Origin: Certhia americana
Lineage: Eukaryota > Chordata > Aves > Passeriformes > Certhiidae
Length of the DNA stretch: 64,000 nt
Direction: 5' to 3'
NCBI GenBank assembly: GCA_018697195.1
Contig: CM031858.1
Location: forward strand, 131,639,241 to 131,703,240
The notes below the pieces were generated by a model. That model did no database searches. It saw only the letters and a list, made by a program, of their open reading frames with translations, and was not told where the DNA came from. Shown here one piece after another: positions 1 to 11,660 of this stretch; positions within the stretch are counted from its first letter, which is position 1; every line of letters starts with the position of its first letter. The translations under genes and the position numbers were made by a program.

Positions 1-1769
1 ACACTGCCAGGACCCCTGTACTCAAGTCTCTTGGAGAGCCCAGCCCAGAATGAAGTCTCCTTGTCGGCTTTTCTGGATACCAGGTGATTTTCCAGCTTCA
101 ACCCAAGCCTAATACTTGTGAGAGGCAGTTGATTAGTCAGAGAGGGACTAAAGCTCTAATATGTTAAAAAAATCATTATTTCTCCTGTATTTCCAAAAGA
201 AAGAGGTTCCCAAGAACCTAACAGGCAATGTGATTCATATTAAATGCAACATATTAGTCCCCCTTAATTTCACTAGGAGACACAGTATCCTGCTTTCAAT
301 GTCCTACTGTGGTTCAGATACTTATCCAAGTAAATCATAGCAGGGGGCTACTTAATCAGCAGAAACCAAGCTCAGAGTTTGCAAACAGCCCTTAAAATAA
401 AAAACGTAGAAGTGGGTTAGACTGAGCAGGGAGCTTGGCATTCCTTAACACAGAGGCAATTTCTTTTCATAACTTCTGTATCTCCAGCCTCTCACCCCTC
501 AGCAAATAAGCACCAATCAATCCGCAGGGAATCATTAGCTTAAAACAATTGCCAGATTTCTTTCAGGTCTTGGGAGTGCTGAGGATTGCAAAGCTTATCA
601 TTGGGCATTCACTGCATCCTTAACATTTCCGAAGACAGCAAAAAGCAACAGAGAGTCTTTCAAAATCTTTTAATAGCTGCTTTCTCTGTATGTGTTTAGA
701 GTGACTATAGCTGTTGCAAAAAGCTTTCTAAAGTGCTCCAGTCCTCCCTGGAGCAAAGTTGGCTAGTGCTGGGCATTGTAATAGCAGCACATTGTTTCAC
801 AGGTGCAAAGTCACTCTAAAACCATTCCTTTTCCTCTCTCTGGAGGCCAGAGCTGGCTATAGCTCTCTGCATCTAGCAGTCCAAGTCTGGTGTCATTCCT
901 GCAGGTGTGGTTTCAGCACTGTGCGTGGGGCTGGGAACATGGGGCAGGGAATTGCACTTGCAGCTCACTAATGCTGTGTCTCTGCACTGGGGGCTCTCTC
1001 ATTAGAATCACCATGTTGGCTGAAGAGTTGCATTTTAATGGTATTTGCAGATGTCACTCAAACCATGGGTGGCTTTATGTATTTAAACAGGGCATTTTGG
1101 CTACATGATTCAGTCCATTTGATGCTCTGTGCCTTCCAAAATGTGGTCCTCGAGAACATTTTTCCCTGGTGAAAAGAAAAGCCCAGATCCCCCCCCGCAG
1201 CTGAGACTACTTAGTGAAACTGAGGAGTAGGGACAGCAGGGACTAGTTAGTGGCTTCTAATCTTCTGCTGTACTCTGGCTTCAAACTGAGTTGGAGAAGC
1301 TTAATACCATTTAATGCTTTAACTCCTAAAAGATTCACTAGAAGACAGAGCACCCCACTCTCCCCCTTACCTTAATACACTTATTCATACTATATGCTTA
1401 TGTGGAGAATGAAGCTGAAAATCTGCTCCCTAAAAGTAATGGAAATATGACTTTTATGCACTCTGATTCCCATGTAATTCAAGAACTAGAATCTCTGTTC
1501 AAAATTTATGCTACCTGTGCCAAAGAGCAGAAGTTCCTGATCTCATCATTCCTCAGCTGATGGATCTGCAGATACAGCTTTCTTTGCACATGCTTTTTTA
1601 CACAGGACCGACAAAATCACCAGTAACCTTCATTCACAAAAGCAGTATCTTCAGACTGTAGCCTTTATAATTTTAAGCATCCTTACAGAAAGCCTGTGGT
1701 TCTACAAAGAGACTTCTGTTAAGAGATCCAGTTCTCATTTGTAATAATCAGTATGTCCACCATTACAGC
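1..1769. other. Intergenic stretch, no gene seen
   Basis: I see no coding exon, RNA gene or clear repeat here. Composition is AT-rich. Two open frames of about 70 codons near 760-1110 have no domain, no codon-bias signal and no splice context that I trust. By synteny with human chromosome 8 the next gene to the left should be NIPAL2, but I found no part of it. Confidence 0.6.
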
Positions 1770-2207
1770 TGATGCCTTGAGAGGCTACCTAGAATAAAGG
1801 GTAGACATTGTTAAAGGAATAAAGTAGGTACTTATTATTTAAAAAGGCCTTCCAAGGATACACCTTGGGGAGTACAAGAGCCTGGCTGAGGCTACACCCA
1901 AAATAAATGACAGGCCACACGTTTTCACACTTTTATACATTTCGGTCCATTTACACATTGGGGTTAATTGTCCAGTTACAGCTTCATGTTATGAAGTCCC
2001 ATCCTTCCAGTTTGCTCTCCCCAGTTTGCAGGTTTTATACCTTGTGGGCCTGAAGCTGCAATGCTGCCTTGGTTCTCGGGCTGGAAAAGGATTGTTTTGT
2101 CTAACTAAACTGTGAGGAGAACTTGCTAACATTTTATCTGAAGTTCAGAGTTATATACTAATGCAGTACAGAATCTGGATAATATGAAAGCTAAAACTTA
2201 AGGCATG
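1770..2207 (-). mobile_element. Solo LTR, family A copy 1 (endogenous retrovirus)
   Basis: This is the first of three related LTRs of about 440 bp (others at 20304 and 53711). It begins TGATGCCTT and ends near AAGGCAT, an inverted terminal pair. The promoter side lies at the right on the minus strand: a minus-strand TATA-like stretch at 1931-1938 reads TATAAAAG followed by TGTG. The polyadenylation signal near 1830 is degraded compared with the other copies. The right edge is blurred by a small change after GGCAT. A 5-bp duplication is possible (acagc left, acagt right). No internal retroviral genes flank it, so it is a solo LTR. Family membership was judged by eye from collinear matches along its whole length. 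Confidence 0.75.
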
Positions 2208-5200
2208 ACAGTGACACCTGTGAACGAAGCAACAGGAGGTCCATGATCTCTCTGCTCCACAACTCAGGCAACAGAGAACAACCCATCCATGCATTCAGTG
2301 GTGCAATGCAAGATATGGAAATGCTTTTTTCAATCATTTCCATGCATGTGCATCCCAGCAGCTTCCTTGCCCAACATTCCCAAAAAGTGTTTCACAAGGT
2401 GACCAGTCCACTGCCTGTCCACCTTATGCAGTTGCAGGGAGAGACACAAAACCTGATGCATTAGACTTGTTCACTTCTAACCTGACTTCCCAGCCATGGA
2501 GCAGTGACAGAGGGTGAAAGGGTTAGTGTCTGCTTCTGTCTGGGTAACTTTTAAAATTATATCCTAGTCCCAGCCATACAGACATAGGGAAACTGTACAG
2601 TTTTTTGTGGATTAAGTGGAACACACTGTTCTGGAATTTTGACAGGCCCTTCTAGTTTCAGCCTGAAGCACCCAGTCAATTGCTGTCTTTATCAAAATAC
2701 TGCAGAGCTGACTTCTACATCCTACCCTGTCTTGTCAACATGACTAGTGGACATCAAGCTTTTGAGGAGAGCCCAACAGACCACCCTCCTGTCTTGGTCA
2801 GTACAGATCAATCAGTAACCAGATCTTGGCTTTTTTGTAAGTTTTTCATCCATATACTCCTTCACATTTTCATTCTATCTTTTCTCCATTTTATTTCTAG
2901 AACACGACCTTTACCATGGAATTCTGCTTTACGTTTATTAAGGCTTTTTATCAGAGGAACAGAACCCCAGACCCAAGTCTTCTGGGGGACTGTCAGTATG
3001 GCACAAGCAGCCCTGTGCGTCAGGGGTAGCACCCAGGAAGGTGAGTTGACAGAAAGTATCTGCAGAGAGCCTTCCAGCTGAGGCTGGGACTTGTTATGGG
3101 ATGATTATAAGGACCACAGGTGGGAAAAGGGACAGGCCATGGTTGTTTTGGAGAATAAGCATGAATAAAGAGAGAGAAAAGGAAATAAAAGTAGCTAGTT
3201 GCATGCAAACCTGTGGCTGATCAGCGTATTTGTTGTGTCATGACTAGTACAGTCTCTTGTCTTCCTGTTAACCTCCATCTCTGTTTACCTGGGGGAGAGG
3301 GACTCTTATCTGCATACATGATGTCTGTATTGACATCAAAGTGCCAGCGACTAGATTTGAACCACAAGTTACAAAGGCCTATGTTCCTGGAGTGCCAACA
3401 ACTGCAGCAAGTGAGGGTGCCTACAACGATGTGTACAACATTGACAGCTCTTGTCAAGCTGGACAAGCCAGCAGAAAGAAGTGGCCTGGGAGCCAAGTAC
3501 CAAAGTGGCCATAAGCTTGGGCTGGGTACATGCATTTCTGTGAGACCTGGAGGAACTGGCTACTGGAGGCACAGGAGATCCAGGTCAGCTCTTGAAGAGA
3601 CCATGAGCTCTCAGTGTCATGTGTGTGCAAGTGCACATGTGTGTGTGCAAACCTCTGGGCATGAGGCAGCTGGAGACAAGAGTGTGCAAGGGTGAGCTGC
3701 TGGGTAGGCTTGGTGTCTGACCTTACTGGGGATCCATGGTGTGCATAGGGGACTGGGGGGGGACGTGTGTCTGTGAGGGATGGACATGCTCCTGACCCTG
3801 GCCTACATTTTGCCTGCATATAGAGCTTCACCTGAGTAAGTAAATTGTAAAGCACCAGAGACTGTTCCTGGGAACTGAACTCGATCACAGTAACTGTAAT
3901 GTAAGAAAAACCCTCGTTGTTCCCTGAGTCTGTGCCAACAAACACTCCTAAACAATTTGAAGGCATGCTTTGGGATGTAGCTCAAGTTAAAGTTCGCATG
4001 TAGTCATCCTTTTTTGGAAGATAAGCAAACCTAAGGCCCCTCCTCTGCCAGCTAGTTTCAGTACCCATGATTTAGCCTGCACACATTTAATTTACTGACT
4101 GAGCTGTAGGCACAGAACCCTTCCTTGGGTACTACACCCTTCACCTGGCCACTGAGCATGGTGCCCCTGCACCAAAAACTTCTGGGTATCATCCTGCCTG
4201 AATTGTGGTCATTGGCCCTTCTCCCTGCCCAGCTCAATGCAGGATCAAGCATTGGGTTATATCACCACACTTCAGTAGGCATTAGCTCATATGTCTGCTA
4301 CCACAAATACCATTGATTCCTCTGGTCTGGAAGGTTGCACTTTTTCCTATACTACCTATCTGTTTTTCTTACTCAAGATCTATAAACATCCATGTACCCT
4401 GCTAACCTTGAAAGTCCTCTCTGCAAATCCTCTGTCTTTTCAAATCCTCTACCCAGCAAACATTTACAGCAAGTAGCCCAGTAATGGACTCAGCTAACAC
4501 TGATCAGGTTCACCATGACTGTTTAATTATTCCTTTTAGCTGAAAGGCTTGAAATCTGCCCCAAGATAAGGAGCAAGAAGAGACAAGCAGGAGAGTAAGT
4601 TGTATTTCTTGTGGAAAGACAAGACATTTTTAATGCGCATTTCTCAGGACTGATGTACTACAGAAAAATGAACAGAAATTCCTAATGGTGGAGTGGAAAC
4701 ACTACACAGTGTTTCTCTTCATAATGCCACATCAGGCTTCAGTGATGCTCATTCCCACATGCCTGTTTCTCCTGGAAAATCTCAGTGATTCCCCTCAGTG
4801 TCTTTCTCTGCACCAGCATGTACAGCTGAGCCACAGCTGTGGGGTGCCAACCATAACTGGTGGGGTGCAAGTGCTCCTCTTGCCAATCCTGCCTTCAGAG
4901 AATAGGTTGCTGCAGCCACATTACAGGTCCTGCTGCAATGGAGGAGGGATGTAGACTCTGCTGGAGAGGACATCTTCACCACGTGAATCTCCCTCCTGCC
5001 TCCACCCTTCTAGATCTGTCACAATTTGTTTCTCAGAAGTTTTCAATGGCAGTCTCTTTACTCCTGCTATAAATTTGAGACATTCCTAAGCAGATGGATA
5101 AAATATTTGCTAGTAGGAGGTAGATAAGATTCAGCATTGAACAACATCCAGCTGGCCATCATGACCCATATTTTACATTATTAAGGGACTGGATTAATAA

Positions 5201-7734
5201 AAACAACAGGATGAATAAAATCATCAAGTGAAGAGCACAGGGAAATTTTACTGCTTGTGCAAAAGGGAGCAGGTCTTCCATCCCAAATGGTGGTGCTTTT
5301 TCTTAGGACTAGCATTAAAGTCATCCCAGAGAGTCGACAAAAACTAAATCTTGCCCAACAAACATGACACTCCTCTTTTACCGATTTACAAAACCAGCTG
5401 ATGAGGAGAATGAAAAAGCAGCCTACAGTGAGTCCTGAGAAAGCCTCAGCTACAAAATTACTTGAAAAATGAATGCAAGTTGGCTGGGAAATGAGCAGTG
5501 TCACAGAGATTGAACACAGGCTGTAAGTTCATAAACAAAGAGGAATAAAAGATAAACATGAACATAAAGAGCTGATGGGAGAATATCTGGGGCATGGATT
5601 GGGTGTGGGGAGGGGAGGAAAGGAGGACTAGAAATCTACCCTAAGTCTGTTTTTATTTAATGTCTATTATGATCTGGAAGGAAGCAATAAACATCACATT
5701 CATTCAATTTATATTTGATGTAACAACTCCTATGAGTTAGAGAGGTGTTGTGTAAACCAATGGGGACAGACACAAAACATAAAGAAACTAAGACAGGCTG
5801 GAAATAACAAAACAACAGCCAAGTGGATGGGCACAAAGCAAAAGCGGGAGGAGGCTCAGCCTCAAATACAGACATGAACTGGAGAAATGTGCTTAAAGAA
5901 GGGAGGCAGAAGGTCCTAATAACAGCAGAGACCAACAAACTGTGACCTTGTGGAGAAGACTCATCCCAAAGGAAGCAACAGGGTAAGTATCTGGACCTAT
6001 TGATTTATGAGGAATTGAGTCAATGAGATGAGCTTGGCTGTACACAGCTGAGCAAAGAGAGCAGAGTGTGCTCAGGCGTTAATGTTGAGACAATCTGCTG
6101 GAGGGGAGGAAATACCCTGGGGACATCTATATATTTTGACAGTGTAAACATCACAAAGGAGGAGAAGGACTGATTTATGGACTGAGGAGGAACAAGAGTC
6201 AAAAGCAAGCTAAAAGAAATATAGGCTAACTCATTGACAGGGTGAACTGTACTGCCCTGTGAAACAGCTACCTGAGGAGCAGTCTGACATTTCTTTCTCT
6301 GAATCCCTTAAAAGTAGATTGCACACAAATATATGAGAAAATAGTTTCTAGGAAACAGGTTTTTGTCTTTGAAAGGAGAGACTGAATGGATGTAGGGGGC
6401 AATGGCAGCCTGGATTTTTCTGCTAATGGGTTTTGTCTGTTGTAAAATCCTAAGTGAGCCTCTCTCTCTCCTAAACTGCCCTCACAGTACAGCTGCCTGT
6501 GACGAAAAAAACAACATAAAGCCAGGGGATAGCTGAAGAAAAACAAGAGAAGAGAGAGGCCAGAGAACTAAACTGAAGAACCTGTCAGCAAGGAAAAAGT
6601 CAGACTTGGATCAGGGGTCTGGATACTTCACATCTTAGTGGCAGGGTTATTTCACAGGTAGAAGAGAAACCTGAGCGCACTGCTCCTTTCATCAGACTGA
6701 GGTTGAGCCCACATCTTCCAGCTGCCCAAAGACTGCCCTAAACACACAGCCTGGGAGAGGCTACCAAGGTTACCAGTCCTCCCATCCATACATTTACTTT
6801 CTTCCCCAGGAGAAGGGAAGATGCTTAGGGAATCAAAAAAAACGTTCAGCAGAAGAAAAGGTCAGGGTGGCAGTGTGGACTGTGAACTTTAAAGCTGACT
6901 GCTCAGCACAATATGGATTTGGATGGCTCTGGAGGGCAGGACTAGAAGCTTATGATTAAAAGGAACTTGGCTGGTAGACATGCAGGTGGCTCAGGAATTT
7001 AGGTTACCTGAGGCTGAAGAGAAAAGGGCAAGGAATTTTAAGGTGCAGTACTGGTTCTGGCATAAATTAATCTAGCACTGATTTTTTACAGGATCATTGT
7101 TTTAAGATGTTAAGTCTCTCCCCTGGGCCAGGTGAATGTCCAGAATATACTGGGAAATCACCCTTAATTTCAATAATTCTGTTTCACAAAGGAATAGCTA
7201 TAATGCATTACAAAATGAGATCTCATGCTTTAGGCTAAAGGGGAGGAAAAAAGAAGTCTATTGAAAAACATGTTTTCAAGCATAAGACACCAGGAACTGG
7301 CTTCCCAACAGTCTGAAGAAGATCAGGACAAAAGTGAAAGTGAGGAGCATTTTAATAAATCACTGGTGAGGGAAACATTAGACTTGGCAGCAAGCTGTAT
7401 TTCTTTACCTAGGTATTAGTCAGTGTTTTTGAAAAATCTCAAAAGAGTATAAATAATTTAAAAAAAAAAAAACAAACAAAAACAATTACTCCTTAATACA
7501 GAAAGCTGTGAAGACACCCAAACTCCAGATCCTTATGAGAAGGGAGAACTCTCACCATAGAGAATCATAAAAGGTATTCAATCATCAGGTATTTCCACTT
7601 TGATTCTCATTATGCAGGCAGTCCATGAGTGAAACAGCCATTTCTAATTTTAATGCAAGGAATGGTTGGACAATATCTTCAGTAATCAGGACATAAGTGC
7701 CAAGGTCATGCTTTCTATAGATGGCTCCTAGAGC
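2208..7734. other. Intergenic stretch, no gene seen
   Basis: This is AT-rich unique-looking DNA. Open frames up to 170 codons on either strand between 2.6 and 4.0 kb overlap one another and show no recognisable domains, so I treat them as chance. There is a short A-run near 7460. I recognise no tRNA, exon or transposon here. Confidence 0.55.
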
Positions 7735-8300
7735 CATTGAATCACATGACAGCTGAGGCTGACCCTGAAGATCATCTAGCCAGCCCCCTACCCAAATCAG
7801 GGTCATGTGATGATGATCCTCTACCAGAGACTGAGACTTCACAACTTCTCTGGGCAGCTTGTGCCAGTATTTGACTACCCGTGGAATGAACAAAAGATTT
7901 ATTTTTGTGTTTTAGCGGAATTTCCTCTGTCTCAGTTTGTCCCCATTGTCTCTAGTCCTGTCAATGGGCACTGTAAAGGGAAGTCCAGCCCCATCTTCTT
8001 TGCACCCCCTCCCTCAGGTATTTATGCACATGGATAAGGTTCCATCTCCAGGCTGAGCCACAGCTCTCAGACATCTTAATGGCCCTTCACTGGACCAGCT
8101 CCATAATGTCCAAATCTCTCTTGCACTGGGTACAAGAGTAGATCATATGTGTCCCACCAGTGCTTAGCTGAAGGGAAGGATCACCTTCCTCCTCATCCTC
8201 ATTGCTCTGAGCTATGCTCATAGCAATCCTCCCCTGCCAGCTCTGCTCCAGGCAGTCAGCCCCAGCCTGTGCTCCTGCAGACCATCGGCCTGGCACCAGG
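7735..8300 (-). mobile_element. CR1 LINE 3'-end fragment
   Basis: The plus strand reads as the reverse complement of a CR1 3' end. It runs from a degraded terminal octamer repeat (gaatcacatgac), through 'agatcatctagccagccccc', 'cacaacttctctgggcagc', 'tcagtttgtccccattgtctctagtcctgtca' (given here in pieces) and 'ggctgagccacagctctca', to 'aggatcacctt' and 'cagccccagcctgt'. These blocks occur in this order in avian CR1. It is 5'-truncated, as most CR1 copies are, and carries many substitutions, suggesting an old insertion. The right edge is approximate. Open frames across it are fragments of this element or chance. Confidence 0.88.
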
Positions 8301-8489
8301 TTTGAATCTCTTTGGAAATAAAGGGAAAATCTCAGCTCTGCACCCTTCTCATGTGTGCTGTGAGACAGGCCCACAGGTGAACATTTCTCTCTCAGCCCTG
8401 AGGACTGGGGAAGCAAGGAGGAGATTTCAGCGAGCTACTGGTAAGGAGTTTTTAATGATAAGGAAAGTAAAGTGATGGAAAATCATGCA

Positions 8490-8612
8490 ATCATGGAAAT
8501 TCTGTCACTGGCAATTAGACAAGTACCTAACAGGAAAATATTAGGCCTAGCTGATCCTGCTTTCAGGGAGAGGAGTGGATTTAATGACCTGTCAAGGCCT
8601 TTGCCATGGTTT
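8490..8612 (+). mobile_element. Short CR1-like 3'-end remnant
   Basis: The order 'ttagacaagtacctaacagg', 'tagctgatcctgctttcagg', 'gtggatttaatgacctgtca' and 'aaggcctttgcca' matches the extreme 3' end of plus-oriented CR1, where a TTAGACAAGCACCT-like block is followed by a GATCCTGC-like block, a GGACTAGATGACCT-like block and AGGTCCCTTCCA. It is diverged and short. It lies close to the minus-oriented copy at 7735-8300 but in opposite orientation, so it is a separate insertion or a rearranged piece. Confidence 0.55.
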
Positions 8613-9410
8613 TCTGCTGATTCATACACAAAAATAATGTCATGAATATTTGAAAAATATTACCCTGTTATTCTAGGAATGGTACCTATCATCTCACACA
8701 GTGTGAAACACAGATACTTATTCCAAAAAAAGGCATTTTATGTATTCTCTGCAGGACCGTAGTGTTCTACAAACACAGATAAATTATCTTCCCAGTACTC
8801 CTGAAGTTGAGAAGAAAGTATTCTTCTTTGTTTACTCATGGTCATTGACTCAAAATTCCCAAAAGAAACCACAGACTTTGGCTTCTCATTTGAGATGCTC
8901 AAGAACAGATTTTTTTCAGTATCCAAAGCATATCTTCAAATCAAATTTCCCATGATCGTGAGTTTTCTGCATATCCCATATCAGATTCCAGTTGTCAGGG
9001 TTTCCAGAAAATCAGTTACCATCTGTGCAAAGTTGTGAGTTAAGTGACTAGCCCAGCATTTCGTTTGGAATGAGGTGAGGTAGAATAACAACAAAATCCA
9101 TAATAGCAACAAAATCCAATACCAGGACAACACTCAGTTTCCCAAACCACAGTACACTCCTTTCCTATTTTGAAGTCCTCGGCCATCACCCTCTAAATTC
9201 CACAGCTTCTGCAATAAGGTAACCATGATTCATCCCACAGCAGGTCCATCCTCTGCAGTGAGGGATAAAAAAAAACGACAAAGAAACCACTAGTTTGTGG
9301 TCAGGCGATTAGAAATTGGAAGATAATGTACACAATGGACCTGAATTATTGCAGTTTTAGTTCTGGCATTCCTTAGCCTTGGCAATAATTGTGGTCTTTT
9401 CTGGGTTGGC

Positions 9411-9429
9411 TTTTTTTTTTTTTTTTTTT
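9411..9429. repeat. Poly(T) tract, 19 nt
   Basis: Uninterrupted run of T. It could be the poly(A) tail of an old minus-strand retroposed sequence, but I recognise no parent sequence to its left, so I record it only as a homopolymer. Confidence 0.9.
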
Positions 9430-11130
9430 ACCGTTTCAAGTAATTTCTTAGGCTTTTACAAAAGCAAACTGGAAAGACAAATTCTTCACATGGAACCAGC
9501 TGCTCCACAGCTGGGTAAACAGCAGAGCTGGAACTATTATATCCTCATCGCAGTTCAGCAGGTGAGAGGGGAGACACAGGCAGAACTGCTAATACTGATA
9601 CTCAGTTATCCTCAGATGGTGTTAGCAGTTGCATATCTTCAAACATGACTCGTGCATTCTACAGGAAAAACAGTGGCACCTCTTTTCTTGAAAAAGGTAG
9701 TCTTCAGACAAATCTCCTGCTCTTAGTCCAGCTTTCATCCCTCAGGTTTGGTTCATTTTATCAGTATACCAGCATATTGGCTATCCTCCAGATAAAAAAA
9801 ACCCCAAAGCCATACTGCTAAAAGAGGGTCTGTTGGCTACAATTGTCTCCATAGATGTTAGAGCCAAATAACCCATGGTGGATTTGTAACTGGATAGGAA
9901 AGCTAAGTATTTTCTTCCTGAAACTGTGCATAGCTCCTGTACTTCTTTTCTGAATCTAAGATAAGACTGAAAGCATAGATCTCCATTCTGACCTTCCACA
10001 GGTTTTATCTTCCAGTTACCCTAAAGAGTTAATTTCAAATAATAAGTAACACCAGCAAGTAACAGCACTGTTACACAAATATTTTTGTCATTTAAAGATG
10101 GCTGTTTTCCCGTGTTAAAAATTCACAAGTGTTGTAATACACATCTGTACATTAAGACCCAATTAATTTCTTCTTTTTGGCAGTGTAAATCTCTTACCAC
10201 AATCAAAGTCAACACAGAAGCACCAATAAAGCAATAAGATCTGAATTACCTCTGGTTGTTTAATAACTTTAGGCCTGTACATTAATGGGTCTCAGTCTTC
10301 TGGCTCTAAGTATCTAGAATAACTGAAGAAATCTTATGCATTTCCTTGCAGAAGAAAAGAAGCTAAGATTGGAAGTATTGCATTTGGGATGCAGAAGCAA
10401 GAATCACAGGACCAATCATGCAAAATAAATGATATTGATATTAGCATCATTTAGAAGCTGTGTGAAAGATGACAAGCTGAAAGGATGTGTTTAAACATGC
10501 CAGTTATGTTTGGGATATCTCAGAAGCATTTCACCATCCTCAGATACAAACTGATTGGGTTTTGTCATTTAGAGCTAGCTAGCCTACAAAGCAATTCAGT
10601 ACACTCTAAGGCCAGAGGAAATATCAGATGAAAAAAGGACAAGTTTTTGTCTGACTATTGCTACTTTCCAGTGACATAAGTCGTAAATCCATGTAAGATC
10701 AGATTTTGACAATTTCTTTGTTCCTAATGACTAGGCAAAATCCCTAAGTGAGACAATTCTAAGGAAGGCTTTCAGCAAAGACCAGAGCTGATGCAGCCTA
10801 TGAAACAGCAACAAGAAGAAAAGGGATCAAAATCTGATGCCACCGATCCAGTGCAGTGCTATGGCAGAAACACCAGCCCATGAATGGGAGCTAATGAAGC
10901 ACATCTAATTGATATTTGAATCACATCTCTACATCTTTTTACACCCTCAAGTGATGCTCAACTCATGTTACATACCTGTGCACATATTTAGTTCCACGAG
11001 TTCATTGTTGCATTAAGAGTGCTTGATCTCTAATTTATATCCACTCTTTGAGTGCTCACCAAAAGAACATTATGTGCCCAAGAGCCAAGGGTGTTAATAT
11101 CTACTTGAGAAACTGATATGTTTCTCAAAC

Positions 11131-11159
11131 ATTATATATTTTATATATATATATATATT
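11131..11159. repeat. (TA)n microsatellite
   Basis: Imperfect TA dinucleotide repeat with one TTTT interruption, followed by a second short ATATATA block near 11165. Confidence 0.85.
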
Positions 11160-11230
11160 CTCAAATATATAGCCTGCCACTATAAATTCTCAGGAAAATC
11201 TGCACTAATACATTAAATTTAATGTAAAGG

Positions 11231-11660
11231 AATGGTTGAGGCTGGTGGGTACCTCTGGGGAACCTCCAGTCAATGCCCTGCCCAAATCAGGGCCATGTTG
11301 CCTGTTCAATTAGGTTTTGAATATCTCCACAATCCCTCTTTGCAGCCTGTGGCAACGCTTGCATGAAATATTTTCTTTTCTTATGTTTCAGTTTGTTCCT
11401 ACTTTCTCTAGTCCTGTCACTGAGCACCACTGAGAAGAGTCTGGCTCCATCTTTTATTCATCTCTTTACCCAATGGGCTGTTTTATGCACAATACTGAGA
11501 TCCCTTGGAGCCTTCTCTATTCCAGGCTAAACAGCCACAACTTCTCATATGCCAGATGCTCCAGTCCCCTAAACATCTCAATGGCTCTTCATTGGACTCA
11601 CTTGAGTTATGTTTGTATCACTTGCAGTTGGGAAACCCAGACCTAGCAGACTGCACTTCT
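11231..11660 (-). mobile_element. CR1 LINE 3'-end fragment
   Basis: The plus strand is the reverse complement of a CR1 3' end. In order it shows 'ggttttgaatatctccac', 'gcagcctgtggcaac', 'tttcagtttgttcct', 'ctagtcctgtcactgagcac', 'gaagagtctggctccatc', 'gagatcccttggagccttct', 'gatgctccagtcccc' and 'ggctcttcattggact'. The terminal octamers are lost. It is 5'-truncated with small indels. It lies in the same orientation as the copy at 7735 but is an independent insertion. Confidence 0.88.

Larger units (their letters stand above)
8613..11230. other. Intergenic stretch with simple repeats
   Basis: No gene is seen. A run of 19 T lies at 9411-9429. An AT dinucleotide tract lies at 11131-11159. The rest is AT-rich DNA without recognisable repeat or exon. 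Confidence 0.55.

Noticed and set aside
3213..3966. Overlapping 160- and 170-codon frames on both strands
   Set aside because: They shadow each other in different frames, lack domains, and carry CA/TG simple-repeat peptides.
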